From the IMG/VR virus record IMGVR_UViG_3300046812_000287, positions 1 through 64,000 of that record: a stretch of 64,000 nt of DNA. The stretch is one strand, 5' to 3'. Shown piece after piece: positions 31,525 through 40,523 of the stretch; the first letter of the stretch is position 1; every line of letters starts with the position of its first letter. The notes beneath the pieces are model-generated. The model did not search any database and was not told the origin of the DNA. It saw only the letters and a list, made by a program, of their open reading frames with translations. The stretch comes from a virus. A program made the translations under genes and the position numbers.

Positions 31525-31862
31525 GGCTGCAGCGTCCCGGGCGGCAGTGCCGCTTTGGCGTCAGCTATGGCCGCGTCCATCTTGTTCTCGCTGACTGACT
31601 GAGTGGTTATCCTGCGCAGCCACTCGAACAACAGCCCGGTGCCAGACAGTACGAGGCCCCAGACTAGGCCGCGCAGGTCCGGCGCGACGTGCAGCGCGTC
31701 CATCAGCCGCGTCGATAGCGGCATGAAGTCCTGGCCCGACAAGAACGAGCCGACGCTGTCGTGCACGATCAGTAAGAACCCGACGAGTGAGTAGAGCCGA
31801 GCCGCGAGGATCGTGCGCGAGTGGGCGAACAACCCCTTGATCTTGACCCATAGGCTACTCAT
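31521..31862 (-). CDS. Membrane protein, possible holin, 113 residues
   Basis: The start overlaps the endolysin stop. There is one hydrophobic segment near residues 20-45 (ARLYSLVGFLLIVHDSVGSF), a second (LRGLVWGLVLSGTGLLFEWL), and then a hydrophilic end. The position directly after the endolysin and two-segment topology suit a holin, but several neighbours compete for that role. Confidence 0.55.
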   Translation of the reverse strand: MSSLWVKIKGLFAHSRTILAARLYSLVGFLLIVHDSVGSFLSGQDFMPLSTRLMDALHVAPDLRGLVWGLVLSGTGLLFEWLRRITTQSVSENKMDAAIADAKAALPPGTLQP

Positions 31863-32779
31863 GGCGACGTTCCTCCTGTGGTGGTTGGCGGCGGCGGCGG
31901 CGGCACGTGGTCCGGCGGCACCGGAGCCGCAGCCACGACTACCGGCGTCGGAGCGATGACCTTAGGCGTGCTGGTCATGGTCGGTCGCGCCAGGCGCGCG
32001 ACCAGGTAGCCAACGACCGCGCACGCGAGGCCGATGAGCACGACCCAGCCCCAGCCGATACCGGACTGCGCCGCCACGACGACCGCGCCAGCCCCGGCTG
32101 CCGCAGCGCCCCCGTGGGCCACCGTCGGCTTCGCCGGCTTCGCCGGCAGCGCGCCGGGCGGCGTGCCCGCCTGGGCGCCGAACTTTATCGACGAGTCGAT
32201 GAGCATCATCCGCGCTATGAGTGGCGCGCAGCCCTCCTGGACGTCGACGGCGCTGGCCCGATACACGTGGTCAGCCACGTACTTCCCGCTCACGTACTGA
32301 TCCGTTCCGGACCAGACGTAGGCCGAGGGCACGCCCATGTTGGCGTATCCCAGGCCGTTCATCTCCTCAGTCGCGGTCAGCGTGCCGCCCGGTGACCAGT
32401 CCGTCCACTTCGCCAAGTGCGGTGCGCAGTCGACCAACGCGTCCAGCGCGCCCCGGTAGAAGGCGTCATGTAATGGAGTGTCGCCCGGATGGTCTAGGAA
32501 CGGCCCGCGCCCGGCCGGGTCGTTGCGCGACGGCCTATCCAACGGGTCGCCCTGCGCCAGCTGGCACTTGAAGTTCTGGCTCGCCTCGCGCTCGTGGATG
32601 ACCGCGACAACCCACCAGGGGACCTTGGTGGCAGCGCTTATCTCGACGTAGCGCGCCTTGGCCGCTGGAGCGCAGAGCCGCCGCGCCACCTCGTCGAACG
32701 CGTGGACGCGCTCCGGGCGCAGCTTCATCACGTCCCAGCGGTGCTGGTTCTTAGCTTTGAGTGCGGCGATGTCCGTCAT
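31859..32779 (-). CDS. Endolysin (lysozyme-like) with C-terminal membrane segment
   Basis: The 306-residue product has the motif VIHEREASQNF at 60-70 (catalytic Glu candidates 63 and 65), then CQLAQGDPLD, RGPF and NGLGYANMGVPSAYVWSGTD. The segment QYVSGKYVADH also fits a known phage peptidoglycan-hydrolase family with a lysozyme-like fold. An Ala/Gly stretch is followed by a hydrophobic helix (241-262, IGWGWVVLIGLACAVVGYLV) and a Pro-rich tail. Most endolysins lack a C-terminal anchor, so the enzyme may be held at the membrane until released. Confidence 0.78.
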   Translation of the reverse strand: MTDIAALKAKNQHRWDVMKLRPERVHAFDEVARRLCAPAAKARYVEISAATKVPWWVVAVIHEREASQNFKCQLAQGDPLDRPSRNDPAGRGPFLDHPGDTPLHDAFYRGALDALVDCAPHLAKWTDWSPGGTLTATEEMNGLGYANMGVPSAYVWSGTDQYVSGKYVADHVYRASAVDVQEGCAPLIARMMLIDSSIKFGAQAGTPPGALPAKPAKPTVAHGGAAAAGAGAVVVAAQSGIGWGWVVLIGLACAVVGYLVARLARPTMTSTPKVIAPTPVVVAAAPVPPDHVPPPPPPTTTGGTSP

Positions 32780-33288
32780 ATGCCTGGGACCTTCATGCGG
32801 GCGCTGACCATCAGGAGGAGGTCACGCGGATTGATTAGGTGCGCCGGAGCTGCGACCGGCCAAGCTAGCCACCCGCACTTGCGCAGCGCCAGGGCGATCT
32901 TCGCGGAGCATATCGCGTGGTCGGCTAGGTGGAGGTGCTCCGGCAACACGAAGCCGACGATGGCCTTCCAGTCGTAGGGCTCGCCGATGCTGTCATTCAG
33001 GTACTTGTAGAAGGTCGCGTCCATCGTTCCGCCGAGGTCCAGGACCATGTCGCAGAGGCCGGCGGGAAAGGCCACCGGGTCGTAGCCGTCCGGCAGCCGC
33101 GCCACCTTCCCCGCGTCATAGCCGACCGGGCGAGCCTGGGTGCCGCCGTCCAGGCGCGACCCGACGTAGGACAGCCCGTCCGGCGTCAGCGCCTCCACGT
33201 GGCTGGGGGTGAATGGCATGCACGTCTTCTCCTGGAGGACTATTGCCTCGCTCCCCCAGCCGGTTCCCCGGACGAACCTTATCTTCAT
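32776..33288 (-). CDS. NlpC/P60-like (YiiX-type) cysteine hydrolase
   Basis: The 170-residue protein has a His in TPSHVEALTPDG and a Cys in HAICSAKIALALRK. This is the permuted order seen in YiiX/NlpC-P60-like papain-fold proteins, where the conserved Cys comes after the His. YDWKAIVGF is also typical. These enzymes cleave peptide or amide bonds, often in peptidoglycan or lipids. It lies between the sugar cassette and the endolysin. Confidence 0.6.
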   Translation of the reverse strand: MKIRFVRGTGWGSEAIVLQEKTCMPFTPSHVEALTPDGLSYVGSRLDGGTQARPVGYDAGKVARLPDGYDPVAFPAGLCDMVLDLGGTMDATFYKYLNDSIGEPYDWKAIVGFVLPEHLHLADHAICSAKIALALRKCGWLAWPVAAPAHLINPRDLLLMVSARMKVPGI

Positions 33289-34466
33289 ACCGCATCTCCC
33301 TGGCCAGTAGCGATGGCTAAGGGTTGCCCGGCCGGTAGAATGGCGCCTAAGGTAGCCGGCCCCTCGTTAAGCCCTACTCCGGGCATCCCTAGGCCTAAGA
33401 AATCGACTCCGGGGCGCCCCAGGAGGTCGCCCGTCGCCCCGGACAGGCTCCGGACGCGTCCGAGGTCCGCCTTGTGGGTCCCCCAGGCCCTCCAGAACGC
33501 CTGGCAGGCGACCCAGCGGGTCTTGCGGACGAAGTGGTTCCGGGCCACCTCCATGGGCACCCCGCACAATAGAACGTGGGAGGCCCCACGCTCTATCGCG
33601 ACCTTGGCGGCGAACAGGCCCGAGGACCCACCCCAGTCCTTCGTGGTGTGGGTGATGAATGGGTGGTTGGCGCGCCGGTTGTGGGCCCATACCTCCTTCG
33701 GGTCCGGGTGGTGGCCGGACCGGCGCAGGCTGAGCCATGCCGGTATCTTGTCCGGATGGAGGGAGGCGACGACGCACTCGCCCGGGAAGGTCGCGATCAT
33801 GTCGTTGACCACGATGAACTCCGGCTGCGCCCCGGCCGCCGCGCACAGCGCCCGCGCCTCCTCGACCTCTGCCCAGACGCCCTCCGCGCCTCCGACCACG
33901 ACCGTGACCCTAGAAGTAGAATTGGTCAAGCTAGCTGCTTGGCCAATTCTAGTTCCCTCGAAGACCATCGACTCGATGGCGTTGAATTTCTCGCCGATGA
34001 CGCGGTGGTGGCCCTCGACGTTCTGAAGATCGGGGTGTTGTGAGTTGTGAACCTCGCACTGGGCCGCGTCGAAGCCGACGAACTTGAGCGTGGCGGCCAT
34101 CAGCGAGGCGGTCCAGCAGGTACGGTGGCCGTGGCAGTTGATGATGGCGTCCAGCGCGCCGCGCAGGTCGGGCGTCTTGCCCCACTTGGCGGCCAGCTTG
34201 AAATAGTCATCATCGGTCGACCTGCGCACCTGCTCCACGGACGGGACCGTCACGCGCAGCACGCCGCCGACCGCCAGGACGCGCAGGCACTCGCGGAAGA
34301 ACTCGACGGCCTGGTAGTAGTCAACGTGCTCCACGCAGTGCTCGATGAAGATGAAGGAGACTGAGGAATCACTAAACGGAAGACGTTTAGTGATATCTAA
34401 GTCAGCGTCGTGGTTCTCCCAGCCGGGGAGCTTGTTGGTGCCGCACCCGAGGTTGAGCTTCAGCAT
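33285..34466 (-). CDS. Methyltransferase fused to DUF115-like domain
   Basis: The ATG at 34466 begins MLKLNLGCGTNKLPGWENHD, a class I methyltransferase SAM site. It is followed by DLDITKRLPFSDSS, EHVDYY and LRVLAVGGVLRVTVPS. About residues 200-393 form a second domain (VTVVVGGAEGVW, EFIVVNDMIATFPGE, SSGLFAAKVAIERGASHVLL and CGVPME), which resembles DUF115/MptE-like Rossmann proteins. The DUF115 family includes Maf-type flagellin glycosyltransferases. The methyltransferase part has a close paralogue at the end of the 37702-39987 protein. It may modify a sugar or a virion glycan. Confidence 0.68.
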   Translation of the reverse strand: MLKLNLGCGTNKLPGWENHDADLDITKRLPFSDSSVSFIFIEHCVEHVDYYQAVEFFRECLRVLAVGGVLRVTVPSVEQVRRSTDDDYFKLAAKWGKTPDLRGALDAIINCHGHRTCWTASLMAATLKFVGFDAAQCEVHNSQHPDLQNVEGHHRVIGEKFNAIESMVFEGTRIGQAASLTNSTSRVTVVVGGAEGVWAEVEEARALCAAAGAQPEFIVVNDMIATFPGECVVASLHPDKIPAWLSLRRSGHHPDPKEVWAHNRRANHPFITHTTKDWGGSSGLFAAKVAIERGASHVLLCGVPMEVARNHFVRKTRWVACQAFWRAWGTHKADLGRVRSLSGATGDLLGRPGVDFLGLGMPGVGLNEGPATLGAILPAGQPLAIATGQGDAV

Positions 34467-35137
34467 CTGTACAGTCCCTCGCGCAGGTCGTCGCGGGCGA
34501 AGATCATATTGTTCACCGCCCACGAGTGGAGGAAGTAGCCGGCCCCGTCGAGCAGCTCCTTCAGTTCCTTGGCGATGCTTCGGTCGGCGGTGAAGGCCTC
34601 AGCGCAGACCACCTTAGGCGTCGACGAGCTGCCCCAGTCGACGCTGCTCAGTATCTCCACGTCCAGGCCCTCGGCGTCGACGTTGAGCAGGTCCGGGAAC
34701 TCGCCGCCCGCGTGCTCAGTTATTAGTTCCGTGACGGTCGTCATTGGCACGTCTATCTCGGACGCGATGGCGTACTTGGAGGCCAGCGAGTGGTCGAACG
34801 AGCTCAGCCCCGGGGCGGTGGTGCGGTAGAAGCGACGCCCGCGCAGGTGGCCGGTGACGCCGGCGCAGATGTTCTTGTCCTCCGGTCGCAGCCTGGTGAA
34901 CTCCTCCATCAGGTCCGGGTTGGCCTCCACGTTGATGCCGCGACCACCGCGCTCGTACATCAGCGCCGTGTTGCTCAGGTGGTACGGGTGGTGCGCGCCG
35001 ATGTCCAGCCAGGACGGGTGGTATATCTTCAGCTGGTGGAACATCGCCAGCATGATCAGGTCGTCACCGTGCTGCGCGTAGGTGAAGCCGCCGAACACCT
35101 GGTCCTTGTGGTCGCTCCAGGGGAGGTCGTGCCTCAC
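34460..35137 (-). CDS. FkbM-family methyltransferase
   Basis: A GTG at 35137 overlaps the preceding stop (GGCGTGAGG), giving 225 residues. WLDIGAHHPYHLSNTALMYE and GGRGINVEANPD are the FkbM SAM-binding pattern. DLLNVDAEGLDVEILSSVDW is the second signature. FkbM enzymes O-methylate sugars or small molecules. It sits in the sugar cassette next to a glycosyltransferase. Confidence 0.82.
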   Translation of the reverse strand: MRHDLPWSDHKDQVFGGFTYAQHGDDLIMLAMFHQLKIYHPSWLDIGAHHPYHLSNTALMYERGGRGINVEANPDLMEEFTRLRPEDKNICAGVTGHLRGRRFYRTTAPGLSSFDHSLASKYAIASEIDVPMTTVTELITEHAGGEFPDLLNVDAEGLDVEILSSVDWGSSSTPKVVCAEAFTADRSIAKELKELLDGAGYFLHSWAVNNMIFARDDLREGLYRC

Positions 35138-35844
35138 GCCGCGGCCCCCGCCAGCAGGCCGATGGCCTCGACCCACCGGTCATAGATCGCGATGTCATCG
35201 CAGTGAGTGATCCAGTCGATGTCTCGCAGCGCGACGTTGTCTGGCGTCAGCACGTGCCTGTCGTCACGGAAGGCGTGCCACGGCATCATCTTGAGCCGGT
35301 CCCTGAGCAGGCTGAACAGCACGCTCTCACTGGTCACCGGGTAGCGCTTGAGCGTCGGCCATTCGTAGCGCCCTATCAGGTCGCTCTCCTCCAGGTACTT
35401 GACCCGGAAGAACATCAGCCCGGTCTCGACCCACCTCGGCTCCGGGCCGTTCCTCATCCCGCCGACGCGGGCAGACGCAGCGTCGACGCCGTCGCGCTCC
35501 ATCTCCTGGCATATTGGTCGGACTGGTAGGCGGAACAGTGAGTCGCCCTCAACGTGCGCGACATAGTCATACTCGCCCTCGACGGCGACCGCCAGGCCGG
35601 TGGTGAAGGCACGCCCCCACCCGTCGCGTCCGCCCTTGACCGCCGAGCCGATGTCGTCAGGGAAGGTGAGGTAGGCAATGTCAGGAGGGATGACGCGCTC
35701 AACGTCCCAATTCGAGCCGCCGCCGTCCACCAGCAGCAGGTCGACGTCGGGGTTGAGACGGCGGTGGAGCGCGATCCAGCGCTTCAGCAGCTCCTCGCGC
35801 TGGGTAGAGTCGACCCACATGGTACCGAACATCAGGACGCGCAT
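35134..35844 (-). CDS. Glycosyltransferase-like protein
   Basis: The 236-residue product begins MRVLMFGTMWVDSTQREELL. It contains RWIALHRRLNPDVDLLLVDG, GRDGWGRAFTTGLAVAV and YDYVAHVEGDSLFRLPVRPI. The EGDS acidic motif fits a GT-A-type nucleotide-sugar site. It is a clear paralogue of the middle domain of the 761-residue protein at 37702-39987 (HVEGDSLLRRPVEPI), so the two may act at successive steps. Confidence 0.65.
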   Translation of the reverse strand: MRVLMFGTMWVDSTQREELLKRWIALHRRLNPDVDLLLVDGGGSNWDVERVIPPDIAYLTFPDDIGSAVKGGRDGWGRAFTTGLAVAVEGEYDYVAHVEGDSLFRLPVRPICQEMERDGVDAASARVGGMRNGPEPRWVETGLMFFRVKYLEESDLIGRYEWPTLKRYPVTSESVLFSLLRDRLKMMPWHAFRDDRHVLTPDNVALRDIDWITHCDDIAIYDRWVEAIGLLAGAAA

Positions 35845-36755
35845 TTCAGTCTCATCTCGTCTACGGCGACCTGCACGGCGTCGGTCGACGTTAGCGTAGG
35901 CCGCCAGCCGAGCGCGCGCAGCCTATCGCAGTCGGCATACGAGTAGCGGCGTACGTCCCCAGCCCAGGTCTTGCCATCAAAGAAAACTGGGGCGCCGTCC
36001 GCGACGATCTCAGCGACCTTCCTGACAGAAGTCCTCCCGCTCCCAGCTGCTGCGTGGTAGACCGAGAATGGCGCCTTGTCCCAACAAAGCACGGACAGCA
36101 TGATGGCATCGAGAAGATCATCAACGTGCAGGTAAGGCTTAAGCTGGCTACCGTCGCCGTGAACTAGCAGCCCGTCAGCTCCCAGCCGCCTGAAGAGGTC
36201 GTGGACGACTCCGTGGGTGGTCCGGCTCCCGCCGACCACGTTGGGGAAGCGCATGATTATGGATCGCATGTCGTAGGCGTGCGTGAACGCGGAGACGTAG
36301 GCCTCCGCAGCGAGCTTGCTGGCGCCGTAGAAAGATATGGGACGCATCGGCCCGTGGTCCTCGCCCAGCGGCACATCGCTCTCACCGAACACAGCCGAGG
36401 AGCTGGCTAAGAACAGGCGCTTGACTCCATGGTCGCGCATCGCCTCCAGGATGGAGATGGTAGTCAGCAGGTTTAGTTCTAAGTCGAGTCTACTGTCTGA
36501 GGAGCCCGCCGCGATGTCAGAGTTGGCTGCGAGATGGAACACGCCGTCAAACTTCACCTCCTCAAACAAAGTATCTAGGCATCGTGCGTCCCTAGCGTAA
36601 AGGTGAAATCTGTCGTTGCCAAGCAGGTGGGCAACGTGCTCGGTGCTACCAAGTCGCATGTTATCAGCGCACCACACGTGATCACCAGACGTGATCAGCC
36701 GGTCGCAGAGGTGGCTGCCGATGAACCCGGCTCCGCCCGTGACGAGTAGCCGCAT
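35832..36755 (-). CDS. NAD-dependent nucleotide-sugar epimerase/dehydratase
   Basis: The 307-residue product opens with TGGAGFIGSHLCDRL (residues 6-20), the NAD-binding motif. It has HLAANSDIA and the catalytic SSSAVFGE and FYGASKLAAEAY (Tyr and Lys). This is an extended SDR of the GalE/RmlB-like type, which interconverts or dehydrates nucleotide sugars. It overlaps the GHMP kinase gene by 61 bases. Confidence 0.9.
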   Translation of the reverse strand: MRLLVTGGAGFIGSHLCDRLITSGDHVWCADNMRLGSTEHVAHLLGNDRFHLYARDARCLDTLFEEVKFDGVFHLAANSDIAAGSSDSRLDLELNLLTTISILEAMRDHGVKRLFLASSSAVFGESDVPLGEDHGPMRPISFYGASKLAAEAYVSAFTHAYDMRSIIMRFPNVVGGSRTTHGVVHDLFRRLGADGLLVHGDGSQLKPYLHVDDLLDAIMLSVLCWDKAPFSVYHAAAGSGRTSVRKVAEIVADGAPVFFDGKTWAGDVRRYSYADCDRLRALGWRPTLTSTDAVQVAVDEMRLKCAS

Positions 36756-37705
36756 GAACCCTCCTCCCTGTAGACTATCCTGCTTCCTATGAAATCAAAA
36801 CTGAATGGCACCCGCCGAAGACTACTCAGTGACTGGCAGATGGCCTCATGACGATCCAACGGCGCGCACAGAAGCAGGAAGCCGCTGCCGCCCGCGCCGA
36901 GTATCTTCCCGCCCGTGGCGCCCGCCGCCCGCGCCAGCGAATACATGCCGTCAATCTCGTCGGTGCTGATGCCCGGAGCCAGCGTCCGCTTGATCATCCA
37001 GGCCTCGTGCATCACGGGTCCAATGGCCGAGAAGTCCCGCCGGAGCCAGTCGACCAACCGCAGCATGGCCTTGAGGCCCTTGACGTTGGCCGTGGATCGC
37101 TCCTGCTGCGCGGTCAAGACCGTCGACGCAGCACGCCCGCCACCGACGTAGAACAGCATCAGGGTCCTCTGGATGGACGGGGGCATCATCAACGGCCTGA
37201 CGTCGACCAGACCATTGGCGTTGAACCTGAGGAAGTTGACGCCGCCGAACGCGCAGGCGAACTGGTCCTGCTTCCCTATCGGCTCGCGCAGGTCTTCTAT
37301 CTCGATGGCGCACGCCTCCTCCGCCAGAGCCATGGGTCCCCGGTCGTGACCGCGGTAGACGTGGAGCGCGTTCAGGAGCCCGACGCAGTAGGCGCTGGAG
37401 GAGCCGAGCCCGGTGCCGTGGGACGGCACGTCGGCCACCGACGTAATCTCGACGCCCGACTCAACATAAGTCCTTAGCAGCGCAGCGCAGGCTATCGGGT
37501 GCTCGACCTCCCCGGCACAGGCCACGTTCTCAGTGCGCGAGTAGCTGACGCGGACCTGCCCGTCGAACTTGCCATTGACGGTAACGTAGACATACTTGTC
37601 GATGGCCGCGCTGATGACCGCACCGCCGTGCTCGCGGTAGAACGAGGCAACGTCGGTTCCGCCGCCGACGAAGCTCATGCGAAGCGGGGTGCGGCTGACT
37701 ATCAC
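36695..37705 (-). CDS. GHMP sugar kinase, heptose-kinase-like
   Basis: The 336-residue protein starts SRTPLRMSFVGGGTDVASFY and then shows GGAVISAAIDKYVYVTV. It contains the phosphate loop PSHGTGLGSSSAYCVGLLNA and the C-terminal GATGGKILGAGGSGFLLL. These match GHMP kinases of the D-glycero-D-manno-heptose 7-phosphate kinase (HddA)-like branch, which phosphorylate sugars for nucleotide-sugar synthesis. The last 20-30 residues are Ser/Ala/Gly-rich and may be extended beyond the fold. It sits beside the epimerase. Confidence 0.82.
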   Translation of the reverse strand: MIVSRTPLRMSFVGGGTDVASFYREHGGAVISAAIDKYVYVTVNGKFDGQVRVSYSRTENVACAGEVEHPIACAALLRTYVESGVEITSVADVPSHGTGLGSSSAYCVGLLNALHVYRGHDRGPMALAEEACAIEIEDLREPIGKQDQFACAFGGVNFLRFNANGLVDVRPLMMPPSIQRTLMLFYVGGGRAASTVLTAQQERSTANVKGLKAMLRLVDWLRRDFSAIGPVMHEAWMIKRTLAPGISTDEIDGMYSLARAAGATGGKILGAGGSGFLLLCAPLDRHEAICQSLSSLRRVPFSFDFIGSRIVYREEGSCGYSSRAEPGSSAATSATG

Positions 37706-39987
37706 GAGGCCTCCGCCACTATCGTCTCGATCTCGAAGAACTTATCGCCGATAACTTTGTGATGTTTTTCAACATCACAAAGCGCCTTGTGTCGAGAGGT
37801 GTGGGGAGAGCACCTCTCGACATTCTCAAACCCGGCGAAGAACAGCAGCGCCTCCAGGACGGTCCACGTCCACGGCGACCGCGAGCCCCACGCGTAGAGG
37901 ATAGCGCGCGCCGGTCCACCGTTGGAAGCCGCCATCGCGGCGTAGTCGGCGTCCTCGCATTTGGCGATCTGCTCAAGCGACGGGACGGCTATCCTCAAGA
38001 CCCCCTTAGGTTTTAAGACTCGCCTGCACTCCTTGAAAAACCTGATGGCGTCATACTGCTCCAGCCTCTGCACGCGGTGCTCGCAGACGAGGTAGTCAAC
38101 CGAGGCGTCAGCGAACCCAAGTGGTTTGCTGATGTCTGCCTCACCATCGTCAGGTCCTTGTCCGAGGTGAACGACCTTGGTACCGCTGACGAAGCGGTCA
38201 TAGATGTCGTCTCGGTCCCAGCAGTGGGTAACCCAGTCCAGCTCGCCGACGTTCTCCGGCGTCACCAACTCCTTGTTCCCGCGCACGGCGCGCAGCGGGA
38301 GCAGTCGCAGGGCGCTCCCGAGCAGGCTTCGCACCACACGCTCCGGCGTCGGCGCGACGTTCCGCGCGCGCCAGTTGTACCGCTCCGTGAACCGACTCTC
38401 CCTTAGGAACTTGGTCGAGAAGAACATCAGCCCGGTCTCGACCCAGCCGCCCTCCTGCTGTCCCTTGCGTGTCACCACCGTGGAGGCCGCGCCGACGCCG
38501 TCGCGCGCCATCTCCCGGATGATTGGCTCCACCGGCCTGCGCAGCAAGCTGTCGCCCTCGACGTGGACCACGTAGTCGTAGCCGGAGTCGACCGCGGCGT
38601 CGAGGCCGAAGCTGAACGCCCGCCCCCACCCGTCGCGGCCTTGGCGCGAGAGGTGGCCGACGTTGCTGGGGAACGAGAACCAGGACAACTTCGCCATCTT
38701 CCCCGGCTCGTGCCTGGTGAAGTCGGCGAGGTCGAGTTCGCCCCAGCACGGCGAGGCCGAGTCTACCAGCAGCACGTCGCAGCTCGGGTTGAGTCGGCGG
38801 TGGAGCGACAGCCAGTGGCGAAGCAGTTTCAGCCTGTGGTCGGAGTCGACGTAGCACGTGGCGAGCAGCAGCACGCGCCTCCGCCGCCCGTGCTCCGCGA
38901 TGAATGACTTGATCTTCTCTAGTGCCGGAGCGAGAGCCGTGCGCTTGTCGCAGTCGTGAGATGAACTGTGGCAGTCGCACGGTCGGTCCGGGTTGATGCC
39001 GAGGGTCGGCGCCAGGTGGGCGCCCGCCGCCTGCGTCGTCTTGAACGACTCGCGCCCGCCGTAGACGATGATCGAGGGCGTGCCGACCGCCTGCGCAAGC
39101 ACCGGGGCGAAGCCGGCGTTGCAGAACACCAGGTCGGCCTCCGCCCACAGCGCCGCCATGGTGGGGAAGTCCAGCTCACCCTTGTGCAGCTTAACGTCGG
39201 CGTCCGCCTCAGGACCCACGACCCACTCGCGCCCGGGGTCGAGGTCGGCGACGCTCACGACGAAGTACTGGTCGCGCACCGAGCGGAACAGCTCGTCGTA
39301 CACGGCGGGGTCAGGGTTGCGCGTGGTTGAGTTCCACTCGCGGCGCAGCACCACCGGGCGATAGATCATCAGCGGCTTCCCGCCGAGGTTCCAGCTATCG
39401 ACAAGGCTCTTGGCCTTATCGATCCACTCAGGTCGAAGTGGCATCGTGAAGTCCGGGCGGTCGGAACTTACGCCCATCCGCGCCATGACTGTCCCGAGGA
39501 TGGAGCCGTGGCGATCAATCTCCGGCTTCCCGTAGCCCATCTTGATGACGTGTGCGCCCGGCGGCACGTGCGTCGGCTTGAACAGGTGGCGCTCACGCTG
39601 GACCGTCTTCGCCTGGGCGTGGAGGTTGGTGGTCTGCAGGACGAGGTGCAGGCCCTCTTCGATAAGGTCGTGGTACATCAGGTGGTGACAGCTGCGCAGC
39701 CACACCTCGTGCTTCTTCATGAGCTCGCGGAGCCCGGCCCGCTGGTGCAGGCAGTCCCCGATGCCGACCATGCCGTTGATGACTATCGGGGACTTTGGTG
39801 CCTCTCCCTTAACATCAACTACCAAGTCATTCTCCAGTGACCGAATGCGGTTGACCACCTCGCGCGACAGCGTCACGCTCTGAGTCGTTCCTGGCATGAC
39901 CTTTATCTGGCGCTGTGAGCCGACGATGCCGTCGTAGATGATGCGAGGCGTCTTCGTCGGGTTGCTCAGCTGGCACTGGACAATCAT
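37702..39987 (-). CDS. Three-domain protein: GT9-like, GT-A-like and methyltransferase-like
   Basis: The 761-residue product is a fusion. Residues about 1-65 are a beta-rich leader. About 66-360 resemble a GT9/heptosyltransferase fold (INGMVGIGDCLHQRAGLREL, WNLGGKPLMIYRPVVLRREW, and ADLVFCNAGFAPVLAQAVGTP). About 370-590 match the glycosyltransferase-like protein at 35134. About 595-761 match the methyltransferase part of 33285-34466, but with LGQGPDDGEAD in place of the LGCGTN SAM loop. The last domain is probably inactive as a methyltransferase. Together they may assemble and decorate a glycan. Confidence 0.68.
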   Translation of the reverse strand: MIVQCQLSNPTKTPRIIYDGIVGSQRQIKVMPGTTQSVTLSREVVNRIRSLENDLVVDVKGEAPKSPIVINGMVGIGDCLHQRAGLRELMKKHEVWLRSCHHLMYHDLIEEGLHLVLQTTNLHAQAKTVQRERHLFKPTHVPPGAHVIKMGYGKPEIDRHGSILGTVMARMGVSSDRPDFTMPLRPEWIDKAKSLVDSWNLGGKPLMIYRPVVLRREWNSTTRNPDPAVYDELFRSVRDQYFVVSVADLDPGREWVVGPEADADVKLHKGELDFPTMAALWAEADLVFCNAGFAPVLAQAVGTPSIIVYGGRESFKTTQAAGAHLAPTLGINPDRPCDCHSSSHDCDKRTALAPALEKIKSFIAEHGRRRRVLLLATCYVDSDHRLKLLRHWLSLHRRLNPSCDVLLVDSASPCWGELDLADFTRHEPGKMAKLSWFSFPSNVGHLSRQGRDGWGRAFSFGLDAAVDSGYDYVVHVEGDSLLRRPVEPIIREMARDGVGAASTVVTRKGQQEGGWVETGLMFFSTKFLRESRFTERYNWRARNVAPTPERVVRSLLGSALRLLPLRAVRGNKELVTPENVGELDWVTHCWDRDDIYDRFVSGTKVVHLGQGPDDGEADISKPLGFADASVDYLVCEHRVQRLEQYDAIRFFKECRRVLKPKGVLRIAVPSLEQIAKCEDADYAAMAASNGGPARAILYAWGSRSPWTWTVLEALLFFAGFENVERCSPHTSRHKALCDVEKHHKVIGDKFFEIETIVAEAS

Positions 39988-40523
39988 GACCTGTGGACCA
40001 CCTGAGTCTGGACCGTGTGCTCGATCTCGATGCCCGCTTCCTCGATGGCGCGTCGCACGCCCGGGCAGTAGTCGCAGTCGTAGTCGTCAAACACCATGAT
40101 GCCTCCGGGGGTCATTCGCGGAAGGAACCAGCTGATCGCGTCCCGCGTCGATACGTAGAAGTCAAAGTCAAGGTACACGAAGGCGAATGAGTAGTGCTCA
40201 AGGTGCTCGCACCTTGACGGAAATATGCCAGGGACGAGGATGATGTTCGTGAGACCAGCTACGTTGTCGCGTACGACTTCGATGGATGTGGCGCTGAACT
40301 CCCCCGCCGGGTGGAGGTCGCCGTATCCGCGCGCCTCCTCCGGCAGCCCAGTGAAGGTGTCGAAGCCGAACACCATCTTGTCTGGCAGCGCCTCCGCGAT
40401 AGCGCGCAGGCACCCGCCGAGGAACACTCCGCACTCAGCCGCCTCCCCGGGCACGTCCGCCACGGAGCGCGCCAGCTTGATCAGCGAGTCACGCTTCTCA
40501 TCAACGGTGGTCGAGAAGATCAC
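39984..40523 (-). CDS. TylF/MycF-family O-methyltransferase
   Basis: The 179-residue product contains EAAECGVFLGGCLRAIAEAL and FGFDTFTGLPEEARG near its start, and a later FVYLDFDFYVSTRDAISWFL and GGIMVFDDYDCDYCPGVRRA. These are the signatures of macrocin-type sugar O-methyltransferases (TylF/MycF). The acidic Asp residues in DFDFY and DDYD are the metal site. It probably methylates a sugar hydroxyl in this cassette. Confidence 0.85.
   Translation of the reverse strand: MIFSTTVDEKRDSLIKLARSVADVPGEAAECGVFLGGCLRAIAEALPDKMVFGFDTFTGLPEEARGYGDLHPAGEFSATSIEVVRDNVAGLTNIILVPGIFPSRCEHLEHYSFAFVYLDFDFYVSTRDAISWFLPRMTPGGIMVFDDYDCDYCPGVRRAIEEAGIEIEHTVQTQVVHRS

Noticed and set aside
32929-34026. Plus-strand open frame of 365 residues
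   Set aside because: It lies opposite the YiiX-type and methyltransferase-DUF115 genes, which have clear motifs; the composition is that of an antisense frame.
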